A stretch of 64,000 nucleotides of DNA from Algoriphagus vanfongensis DSM 17529 (GTDB lineage Bacteria; Bacteroidota; Bacteroidia; Cytophagales; Cyclobacteriaceae), in contig NZ_KE386906.1 in assembly GCF_000429465.1 (NCBI RefSeq), forward strand, positions 293,426-357,425. The letters run 5' to 3'. The position numbers were made by a program, and so were the translations under genes. Under the pieces are notes generated by a model that saw only the letters and a list, made by a program, of their open reading frames with translations, did no database searches and was not told the origin of the DNA. The stretch's first letter is position 1; each line of letters begins with the position of its first letter. Below, piece by piece: positions 17,235 to 24,770 of the stretch.

Positions 17235-17348
17235 AAATAAATATTGAATTGTATAAAGAGAGCTAATCATAAAACTGACAACTTGTGCCTTTGAGTGTCT
17301 GTTTTGTAAAATAATACTTAACTATACTCTAGAGTTTCGATAGACGGT

Positions 17349-18410
17349 ATGGACATGGAAAAGGCTTATTTCAAAGGAAGGGGATCTCAAATTCAAACTG
17401 GAAATAAATTTCTGGAAAGGCGTGTGGTTTTTGAGCATGTAGAAGGCTTGGATGAAGACTTGCTTTCAGTACCCAAAACGGAGATATTTCTTGAGCACCC
17501 CAAGACCATCGTGAATCCTGTCAAAAGCCCTGATCTTCCCATGGCTTTTTCCCTCAATCCATATCAAGGGTGTGAGCATGGTTGTAGCTATTGCTATGCT
17601 CGAAATACGCATGAATTTTATGGTTTTACGGCTGGATTGGATTTCGAGACGAAGTTGATGGCCAAACCTGAAGCTCCGATGCTGCTAGAAAAATTCCTGC
17701 TTAATCCCCGCTGGAAAGTAGCTCCGATTTCACTTTCAGGAAATACGGATTGTTATCAGCCTTTGGAAAAGAAGATGGAAATTACCCGGAGGCTTTTGGA
17801 GGTTTTTGTGAAATATCGTCATCCTGTCGGTTTGATCACGAAGAATAGTCTTATTCTGCGTGATCTGGATTTGCTTCAAGACCTAGCGAAGGAGAGCTTG
17901 GTGCGGGTCTACATTTCTATCACTACTTTGAATGAGGACCTGAGAAGGAAAATGGAACCCCGTACGGCCAGTGCCAGCAAGAGGCTGGATACAATCAGGC
18001 AATTGACGGAGGCAGGAGTACCGGTAGGTGTAATGAGCGCGCCTATTATTCCTGGTCTCAATCACCATGAAATTCCCCAAATTCTCAAGGAATCGGCCGC
18101 AAATGGTGCTGTGGGCGCAGGAATGACTGCTGTCCGTCTGAATGGGAAGGTGGGAGATGTTTTTGGGGATTGGCTGCGAAAGAATTTTCCTGATCGCTAT
18201 CAAAAAGTCATGCATCAAGTAGCTGAGATGCATGGAGGAACGATCAATGATAGTCAATTTGGGCGTCGGATGAGAGGTGAGGGGCCTATTGCTGGCATGA
18301 TCCAACAGCTATTCCGCCATTCTCGCAGTAAGTATTTTAGAGACAGAGAGTTTCCCGAGTTTAACTTGATGGCATTTCGAAGAGGAGGGAATTTGAGTCT
18401 TGATTTTTGA
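17349..18410 (+). CDS. PA0069-family radical SAM protein
   Basis: 353 residues. The [4Fe-4S] motif is CEHGCSYCYARNTHEF (CxxxCxxC) near residue 77. The downstream SPL-like core includes ISLSGNTDCYQPLEKK, GLITKNSLILRDLDLL and VYISITTLNEDLRRKMEPRT. It belongs to the spore-photolyase-like group annotated PA0069, whose substrate is not known. The start is ATG 17349 with a second ATG two codons later. It is divergent from the DUF2975/XRE operon with a 12-bp inverted repeat in the gap, and no operon partner is seen. Confidence 0.88.
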   Translation: MDMEKAYFKGRGSQIQTGNKFLERRVVFEHVEGLDEDLLSVPKTEIFLEHPKTIVNPVKSPDLPMAFSLNPYQGCEHGCSYCYARNTHEFYGFTAGLDFETKLMAKPEAPMLLEKFLLNPRWKVAPISLSGNTDCYQPLEKKMEITRRLLEVFVKYRHPVGLITKNSLILRDLDLLQDLAKESLVRVYISITTLNEDLRRKMEPRTASASKRLDTIRQLTEAGVPVGVMSAPIIPGLNHHEIPQILKESAANGAVGAGMTAVRLNGKVGDVFGDWLRKNFPDRYQKVMHQVAEMHGGTINDSQFGRRMRGEGPIAGMIQQLFRHSRSKYFRDREFPEFNLMAFRRGGNLSLDF

Positions 18411-18497
18411 TTGTCTCGCATAGAAGATTGGCCGTCTGACAGAAAAATGTAGTTTGGAATAGAAGAAAGACTGATATTTGATTGATCTATTTTTCCT

Positions 18498-20051
18498 ATG
18501 AAGTATTTAAATAAAATCAATTCAATAGTAGTCAGCATAGTATTGCTTTGGAGTTTAGCCGGCTTGCCTTCTAACCTTTTGGCGCAGAGTCAGGTAAGTT
18601 ATTCGATTTCTTTTCCAGATCCGCAATCCGGCTCATATCAGGTTGAGATGAGTCTGGATGGGTTGACGGAATCAGAATTGACACTGCAGATGCCTCGCTG
18701 GATGCCTGGATACTATCAATTGATGGATTATGGCAAAACAGTCAAGAACCTGAAGGCTTTTTCAGATCAATCTGAGGCCTTGGAGGTTTCTCAACCTGAT
18801 TTTTCTACATGGAAGATTTCCGGAATTCGTTCTGGTTCGGTCAAAGTTCAGTACGAAATTCAAACCGAAAGAAAGTTTGTGGCAACCAGTTTCGTAGACG
18901 AAGCGCATGCCTATATAGTACCTACCAATTCTTGGCTATACCCTGTAGGGAAACTTCAAATGCAAGCTGAAGTAAAGGTAGATCTTCCTGATGCCTGGAC
19001 TGATGTAGCTACAGGGCTGAAGAAGGAAGGAAATCTTACTTATTCTGCCTCAGATATGGATGTTTTGTTTGACAGCCCTCTGTTGCTGGGTATTTTGGAG
19101 GAGCTGCCGAGTTTTGAAGTGGCAGGAGTGAAGCATCGCTTTCTTGGCTATCAACTGGGAGATTTTGATAAGCTTGATTTCATCAAGAGACTTCAAAATT
19201 CTCTTCATGCTTCAGTCGATTTGATGGGCGATATTCCTTTTGATGAATATACATTTATTGCGATCGGACCTGGTAGAGGAGGGATAGAGCATTTGAATAA
19301 TACCACATTTAGTCTAGATGGAAATCAACTAAAAAGCGAATCTGCTGTCAATGGGACTATTGCTTTTTTGACACATGAGTATTTTCATCATTACAATGCC
19401 AAGCGTATCCGCCCGGTAGAATTGGGGCCTTTTGACTACCAAAAGGCAAACCGAACTACACAACTGTGGGTCAGTGAAGGATTGACGGTTTACTATGAAT
19501 ACCTGCTGATGCGGAGATCTGACGTGATCGATGATGCTCAGCTGCTCAGCTACTTTTCAGGTTTGATTACGAGCTATGAAAATGATGCTGGAAAAGCTTT
19601 CCAATCCTTAGAAGAGTCGAGTTACAGAACTTGGGATGAGGGGCCATTTGGACAGCAAGGAACTGCTCAGGACACGACTATTACCTATTACGAAAAGGGA
19701 CCTGTGGTAGGGTTGCTGCTTGATTTTGCTATTCGAAATGCAAGCAAAAATGAGCAATCCCTGGACGATGTCATGCGGTATATGTACCGTCATTATTATC
19801 AAAAATTGGGAAGAGGGTTTACAGATGCTGAGATCCGGGAAGCTTCTGAAAATGCAGCTGGAATTCCTTTGGGTGAACTCTTTGATTATTTGCAGACCAC
19901 TGCGCCGCTTGACTATAAAAAATACCTGGGAATGGCGGGCCTAAGCCTGGCGAAAGTTTCAAAGGATGATAGGGAGGTTTTTCAAATAGAGATGATTTCT
20001 AACCCGGATCAATATCAGAAAGCGATTTTTGATTCTTGGACCGGAAAATAA
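18498..20051 (+). CDS. Secreted M61-family metallopeptidase
   Basis: 517 residues with a signal peptide (MKYLNKINSIVVSIVLLWSL, cleaved near NLLAQ). An N-terminal beta domain precedes the catalytic part. The zinc motif is THEYFHHYNAKRIRP (HExxH) near residue 293, and WVSEGLTVYYEYLL gives the third ligand Glu. M61 members are glycyl aminopeptidase-like and often run to ~600 residues with a C-terminal PDZ domain; this one stops soon after the catalytic helices and appears to lack a full PDZ. It converges with a nonsense-split gene 16 bases away. Confidence 0.88.
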   Translation: MKYLNKINSIVVSIVLLWSLAGLPSNLLAQSQVSYSISFPDPQSGSYQVEMSLDGLTESELTLQMPRWMPGYYQLMDYGKTVKNLKAFSDQSEALEVSQPDFSTWKISGIRSGSVKVQYEIQTERKFVATSFVDEAHAYIVPTNSWLYPVGKLQMQAEVKVDLPDAWTDVATGLKKEGNLTYSASDMDVLFDSPLLLGILEELPSFEVAGVKHRFLGYQLGDFDKLDFIKRLQNSLHASVDLMGDIPFDEYTFIAIGPGRGGIEHLNNTTFSLDGNQLKSESAVNGTIAFLTHEYFHHYNAKRIRPVELGPFDYQKANRTTQLWVSEGLTVYYEYLLMRRSDVIDDAQLLSYFSGLITSYENDAGKAFQSLEESSYRTWDEGPFGQQGTAQDTTITYYEKGPVVGLLLDFAIRNASKNEQSLDDVMRYMYRHYYQKLGRGFTDAEIREASENAAGIPLGELFDYLQTTAPLDYKKYLGMAGLSLAKVSKDDREVFQIEMISNPDQYQKAIFDSWTGK

Positions 20052-20067
20052 TGATGGTAGCTCTTGG

Positions 20068-20445
20068 CTATTCAGACCTGCCAGTCTTGATTTGGGTGAT
20101 GAGTTGGTTGGCTTGGTCTCTGTAAAATGCTATAGGGCAGTGCGATTCAAAGTCTTCTAAAGCCTGTCTGCGCTCCTCTTGACTTCCCTCCATGAGTTGG
20201 ATGGCTGCATACTTTTTATTCCAAAGTTTATTCTCGGCATACATCCAGCGGACAGTTTCTGCTGGATTTTTCTTAGTAGATTCAAATCCCATCTCTTCGC
20301 TTATTTGGAGAATGATAGGCTCATATTTCCTCTCAAAAGATTTGCTCAAATCATTAAGTAGAAGGACATATTCCGATAGAATGGGGAGCGAATAAGTAAA
20401 GTTGCTAAGGTGAATCTGATCCAACGCAAGGTGAAAATAATCCAA
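20068..20445 (-). CDS. 3' half of a gene split by an in-frame stop (hypothetical)
   Basis: 125 residues if the TTG at 20445 is used. It is in the same frame as the gene ending at 20449: after that TAA the reading frame goes straight on as ALDYFHLALDQIHLSNF with no frameshift. The segment is helical and TPR-like (ALDYFHLALD; RRQALEDFESHCP). Most likely it is the C-terminal part of one ~236-residue protein broken by a nonsense codon at 20449-20451. Translation from the TTG is possible but poorly supported. No family is recognised. Confidence 0.4.
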   Translation of the reverse strand: MDYFHLALDQIHLSNFTYSLPILSEYVLLLNDLSKSFERKYEPIILQISEEMGFESTKKNPAETVRWMYAENKLWNKKYAAIQLMEGSQEERRQALEDFESHCPIAFYRDQANQLITQIKTGRSE

Positions 20446-20448
20446 TGC

Positions 20449-20781
20449 TTACCCCATGTTCTGGTTCTTTCTGAGGTACTTTAAGGTACTGAGCATGGCC
20501 AAAAAGTAAATTGTACTACTGTCGGAGGCTGTTAGTAGGGAGAGTATTTTGAGGTTTTCAAGGTAGGCAGCTTGCTCATGATTGGCTAACTGATATATGT
20601 GAGACCGGAATTGGGCTGATTTTATTTCATATACATTTGGATCAAAGAGTTGGCGAACCTTCTCTGATTCTTCATTGAAAAAGTGGAGTGTTTCTTTTAG
20701 GTTGTCAGGGTTCGCCTGGAGAAGGATTTTTCTTTCAGACTCAGTCCGTAAAAAGTTGGTATGAAGTTGATCTGAGTTCAT
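20449..20781 (-). CDS. 5' half of a gene split by an in-frame stop (hypothetical)
   Basis: 110 residues from ATG 20781 to TAA at 20449-20451. There is no signal peptide; it is predicted mostly helical with repeated Leu/Tyr heptads. The residues just before the stop (TLKYLRKNQNMG) and just after it (ALDYFHLALD) read like a single tetratricopeptide hairpin, so I regard this and the segment 20068-20445 as one interrupted gene. It lies downstream of the glutamine synthetase terminator on the same strand. No family or function is recognised. Confidence 0.5.
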   Translation of the reverse strand: MNSDQLHTNFLRTESERKILLQANPDNLKETLHFFNEESEKVRQLFDPNVYEIKSAQFRSHIYQLANHEQAAYLENLKILSLLTASDSSTIYFLAMLSTLKYLRKNQNMG

Positions 20782-20861
20782 TGAGCTGCCATAGTTTGGT
20801 CAAGAAAGTTGATTTTAGAAGGATGTAGGGCTCGCGTTGAATTGCTTGCTTTGTTAAAAAT

Positions 20862-20892
20862 AAAAAAGCTAGCCGATTTCTCGACTAGCTTT
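20862..20892 (-). terminator. Terminator after glutamine synthetase
   Basis: On the minus strand AAAGCTAGTCGA / TCGGCTAGCTTT makes a 12-bp stem with one mismatch and a 4-base loop, followed by TTTATTTTT. It lies 32 bases past the glutamine synthetase stop. Confidence 0.8.
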
Positions 20893-20923
20893 GATGATTA
20901 GCTATTAGAATCAGACCGGATAA

Positions 20924-23086
20924 TTATCTGATAAAAAGCATTTCTCTATATTTTACCAAAGGCCAAGACTCATCGTCTACCAATAGTTCCAATTTGTCTA
21001 CTGCATATCTGATTTTGTCAAAGTAAGCTTCTTTGACTTCTTTCTGATAGCCTTTAGCTCTCTTCACGATATCTTCTTCTTTGTTGAGAGTTCTACGGGC
21101 ATCGATCATTGCAGTCACGTTGGTTTTCAATGATTCGATGTGCTTGGATACTTGCTTGATTGTTTCGACAGCAGCAGAGTTGTCCAAACCTAGACCCTGA
21201 AGACCGTTAGCGTTTTGGATCACTTTGTTTTGGTACAAAATGGCAGTAGGAATCACGTGGTTCAATGCCAAATCACCCATTACACGGCTTTCGATTTGTA
21301 CTTTTTTCAAGAAGTTTTCCAATTGGATTTCATGACGCGCATGGATTTCCAATTCGTTCATCACATTGTGTTTTGCGAAAAGCTCTTTCGTTGCTTTTTT
21401 GCTGAATACGTCCAATGCTTCTGGAGTAGCTTTTAAGTTGGAAAGGCCTCTTTTTGCAGCTTCTTTTTCCCACTCTTCAGAGTAACCATCTCCTTCGAAT
21501 CTGATTTTCTTAGATTCTTTGATGCACTTTCTCAATACATTGACGATAGCGATCTTTTTCTCTTTTCCAGCTTCGATTTCTTTTTCGATGTCTTTGTACA
21601 TCGTTCTCAAAGATTCAGCTACGATCACATTGAGGATAGACATAGGACCTGCAGAGTTGGAGCTGGATCCTACCGCTCTAAACTCAAACTTATTACCTGT
21701 GAAGGCAAAAGGAGAAGTTCTGTTTCTATCAGTATTATCAAGGATGATTTCTGGGATCTTAGAGATACCCAGCTTCATGTACATGTTGTCACCCTTCTCG
21801 ATTTTGATGTTTCCGTTTTTCTCCAACTCATCCAATACTCCGGTCAAAGTTTCACCCAAGAATACGGACATGATCGCTGGAGGTGCTTCATTAGCTCCAA
21901 GACGGAAATCATTGGAAGCAGAAGCAATACTCGCTCTAAGTAGATCGGCATTGTCATAAACAGCCTTAACTGTAGCTACCAAGAAAGTCAAGAATTGAAG
22001 GTTTTCTCTGGCAGAGTTGCTTGGCTGAAACAAGTTGACACCTGTGTCAGTGATCAAAGACCAGTTGTTGTGCTTACCAGATCCATTGACTGCTGCAAAT
22101 GGCTTCTCATGGAACAATACTTTCAGACCATGTCTTTCAGCTACTTTGTCCATCATATCCATAAGCAACTGGTTGTGATCCACAGCCTTGTTGATCTCTT
22201 CGAATACTGGAGCCACTTCAAACTGACCTGGAGCTACCTCATTGTGACGGGTTGATACTGGAATTCCCAATTTGTGAGCTTCGATCTCAAAGTCGACCAT
22301 GAAGTCTTTTACTCTAGTAGGAATAGATCCGAAGTAGTGATCTTCCAATTGCTGACCTCTTGCTGGGTTGTGACCGAAGACAGTACGTCCGGACATAACC
22401 AAGTCAGGTCTCGCTGCAAACAATGCTTTGTCAATCACAAAGTACTCTTGCTCCACGCCCAAAGATGGAGATACTTTTTTTACGTTTCTGTCAAACAGTT
22501 GGCAAACCTGAATAGCTGCTTCATTGACTGCTTCAAGAGACTTCAACAAAGGAGTTTTGTAATCCAACGCTTCTCCTGTATAAGATACGAAGATGGTAGG
22601 GATACAAAGCGTATTGTCAAAAATGAAAATCGGAGAAGATGGATCCCAAGCAGTATAACCTCTCGCTTCAAAAGTAGAACGGATACCACCATTTGGGAAG
22701 GAAGATGCATCTGGCTCTTGCTGAACCAAAGCAGATCCTTTGAATTTTTCTAAACCTGCATGTGCATCGAAGAATGAATCATGCTTCTCTGCAGTAGATC
22801 CTGTCAATGGCTGAAACCAGTGCGTATAATGCGTTACACCTTTGGACAATGCCCAGGTTTTTACAGCTGACGCCACTTCTTCTGCTGTGGATACATCGAT
22901 TTTGCTACCCTTATCGACAGCTTCCATCACCTTCTTATAGACAGAAGGAGCCAAAGATTGCTTCATTTGGCTAGTGCCAAAGACATTGGTACCGAAGAAG
23001 TCCGATATCTTAGAAGAAGGAGGAGTGACTTTCACTCGAGGTCTGGCCTGAACCATGGCCAAGGCTTGTTGTCTTAATGTTGCCAT
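20924..23086 (-). CDS. glnN: Type III glutamine synthetase
   Basis: 720 residues, the length of the large GSIII enzymes common in Bacteroidota and cyanobacteria; it makes glutamine from glutamate, ammonia and ATP. Seen features: the N-terminal THYTHWFQPLTGSTAEKHDSF, catalytic-core VEQEYFVIDK, VSTRHNEVAPGQFEVAPVFE, the NGSGKHNNWSL loop, and RTSPFAFTGNKFEFRAVGSS with the substrate arginine. The C-terminal ~180 residues are helical. It is a single gene with its own terminator; a TATTTTTG -7 element lies 32-39 bases before the ATG. No PII or ammonium transporter gene is adjacent. Confidence 0.95.
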   Translation of the reverse strand: MATLRQQALAMVQARPRVKVTPPSSKISDFFGTNVFGTSQMKQSLAPSVYKKVMEAVDKGSKIDVSTAEEVASAVKTWALSKGVTHYTHWFQPLTGSTAEKHDSFFDAHAGLEKFKGSALVQQEPDASSFPNGGIRSTFEARGYTAWDPSSPIFIFDNTLCIPTIFVSYTGEALDYKTPLLKSLEAVNEAAIQVCQLFDRNVKKVSPSLGVEQEYFVIDKALFAARPDLVMSGRTVFGHNPARGQQLEDHYFGSIPTRVKDFMVDFEIEAHKLGIPVSTRHNEVAPGQFEVAPVFEEINKAVDHNQLLMDMMDKVAERHGLKVLFHEKPFAAVNGSGKHNNWSLITDTGVNLFQPSNSARENLQFLTFLVATVKAVYDNADLLRASIASASNDFRLGANEAPPAIMSVFLGETLTGVLDELEKNGNIKIEKGDNMYMKLGISKIPEIILDNTDRNRTSPFAFTGNKFEFRAVGSSSNSAGPMSILNVIVAESLRTMYKDIEKEIEAGKEKKIAIVNVLRKCIKESKKIRFEGDGYSEEWEKEAAKRGLSNLKATPEALDVFSKKATKELFAKHNVMNELEIHARHEIQLENFLKKVQIESRVMGDLALNHVIPTAILYQNKVIQNANGLQGLGLDNSAAVETIKQVSKHIESLKTNVTAMIDARRTLNKEEDIVKRAKGYQKEVKEAYFDKIRYAVDKLELLVDDESWPLVKYREMLFIR

Positions 23087-23117
23087 ATCTACAATTTGCG
23101 GTTTAAATTTACCCTAG

Positions 23118-23125
23118 CAAAAATA
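23118..23125 (-). promoter_or_regulatory. Candidate -7 element for glutamine synthetase
   Basis: On the minus strand TATTTTTG matches the Bacteroidota TANNTTTG -7 consensus and would give a 5' leader of about 25 bases. The -33 region is not convincing. The rest of the gap to mtaB is very A/T-rich. Confidence 0.4.
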
Positions 23126-23264
23126 GAAAAATACTTGTTCTAAAAAGCTTTTGATCAAAATTTGAGCTGATTTTTTGAAATTTTTACACATTTTTTAAAA
23201 AAACATGATCTTTTTGGACCCAAGACCCCAAAAAAGAGGTGTTTTTACTCGAATTTTTGGAAAA

Positions 23265-23294
23265 TTGAAAACAACTGAAGATTGCTTAACTTTG
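23265..23294 (+). promoter_or_regulatory. Promoter of mtaB
   Basis: TTG at 23265-23267, a 19-base spacer, then TAACTTTG at 23287-23294: a full match to the Bacteroidota TTG-N19-TANNTTTG promoter. The start codon at 23320 follows at the expected distance. This is the best promoter in the window. Confidence 0.7.
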
Positions 23295-23319
23295 CAAACT
23301 CATAAACAGGAGGAAATTT

Positions 23320-24639
23320 GTGAAAAAAGTAGCCTTTTATACACTGGGATGTAAGCTGAATTTCTCAGAAACATCTACTATCAGCCGGCAATTTGAGGAA
23401 AAGGGCTTTCTGAAAGTGGAATTTCAGGAAAATCCCGACATTTTCATCATCAATACCTGCTCGGTGACCGAAAACGCCGATAAGAAGTGTAAGAAGATCG
23501 TCAAGGAAGCGAAAAAGATCTCTCCCAACTCCTTTGTGGCGATCATAGGCTGCTATGCACAGCTTAAGCCACGTGAGATTTCCGAAATCAAGGGAGTCGA
23601 TGCGGTCTTGGGAGCTGCTGAGAAATTCAGACTGATAGAGCTCCTGGGAGACTTTGCCAAAGAGCAAGAAGCAAAAGTACTTGCTAGCGAAATCACAGAA
23701 GTCAAATCCTTCAATAATGCCTATTCGATCAATGATCGTACACGTACCTTTCTTAAGGTACAGGATGGCTGTAATTATGGTTGCGCATTTTGTACGATTC
23801 CATTAGCCAGAGGCAAAAGCCGAAGCAATACCATTGAGTCAGTCTTAGAATCTGCCCGAGAAATCGCAGCAACTGATGTCAAAGAAGTAGTGCTGACGGG
23901 TGTCAATATCGGAGATTTTGGAATTGTGGATGGTAAAAGGAATGAGCGTTTTGCGGACTTGGTCTTTGCGCTAGACGAGGTGGAAGGTATCGATCGGTTT
24001 CGAATTTCTTCTATCGAGCCCAATCTGTTGACTAATGAGATCATCAGCTTTGCAGCTCAATCCAATCGTTTTGTTCCTCATTTTCACGTGCCTCTTCAGT
24101 CTGGCTCCAATACTATTTTGAGACGAATGGGCAGAAGATACCTGAGAGAGCTATATGAAGACCGTGTCTCCAAAATCAAAACATTGATGCCTCATGCATG
24201 CATCGGTGTAGATGTGATTGTTGGTTTCCCAGGCGAGACGGATGAGTTGTTTTTGGAAACGTATAACTTTCTCAATGATCTTGATATTTCCTACCTGCAC
24301 GTATTTACCTATTCTGAGCGCGCCAATACACGGGCTACGGAAATGGATGGAGTCGTGCCGATGAAAAAGAGAAATGAGCGATCCAAAATGCTACGGATTC
24401 TTTCTGAAAAGAAAAGGAGGAAATTTTATGAAGAGAACTTAGGTAAAACCTACACTGTACTCTTTGAGGAAGATGTGGAAGATGGCAAAATGCACGGATT
24501 CACTGAAAACTACATCCGCGTCGCTGCAAAATACGACCCCATGCTGATCAATGAGACCAAACTGGTCACATTGGATCAAATCAATGAAGTGGGGAATGTG
24601 GAAGTCTTAGAGCCGGAATTTGTCTACGAGAAGCATTGA
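23320..24639 (+). CDS. mtaB: tRNA t6A37 methylthiotransferase MtaB
   Basis: Radical SAM enzyme that converts t6A at position 37 of tRNA to ms2t6A. 439 residues. The UPF0004 N-terminal domain has cysteines at ~11, 47 and 78 (TLGCKLN, INTCSVTENA, IIGCYAQ). The radical SAM motif CNYGCAFC lies at 151-158, and a C-terminal TRAM-like region ends the protein. The CKLNFSETS and CSVTENADKK signatures separate MtaB from MiaB and RimO. It starts at GTG 23320, supported by AGGAGG seven bases upstream and by the promoter above. It is monocistronic with a terminator. Confidence 0.95.
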   Translation: MKKVAFYTLGCKLNFSETSTISRQFEEKGFLKVEFQENPDIFIINTCSVTENADKKCKKIVKEAKKISPNSFVAIIGCYAQLKPREISEIKGVDAVLGAAEKFRLIELLGDFAKEQEAKVLASEITEVKSFNNAYSINDRTRTFLKVQDGCNYGCAFCTIPLARGKSRSNTIESVLESAREIAATDVKEVVLTGVNIGDFGIVDGKRNERFADLVFALDEVEGIDRFRISSIEPNLLTNEIISFAAQSNRFVPHFHVPLQSGSNTILRRMGRRYLRELYEDRVSKIKTLMPHACIGVDVIVGFPGETDELFLETYNFLNDLDISYLHVFTYSERANTRATEMDGVVPMKKRNERSKMLRILSEKKRRKFYEENLGKTYTVLFEEDVEDGKMHGFTENYIRVAAKYDPMLINETKLVTLDQINEVGNVEVLEPEFVYEKH

Positions 24640-24665
24640 GAAGACAGCCATAAATCATAATAGGG

Positions 24666-24699
24666 AAAAGGAAATGTGAAGCTTACATTTCCTTTTTTT
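24666..24699 (+). terminator. Terminator after mtaB
   Basis: AAAAGGAAATGT / ACATTTCCTTTT makes a 12-bp stem with a 7-base loop, followed by a T-run, starting about 27 bases past the mtaB stop. Confidence 0.8.
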
Positions 24700-24770
24700 A
24701 ATTCTTAGGTAGTATCATCTCCTTTGCCCTCAATTTTTCCTATATTCAGCAGCAGGTAAATTGCAATTTC

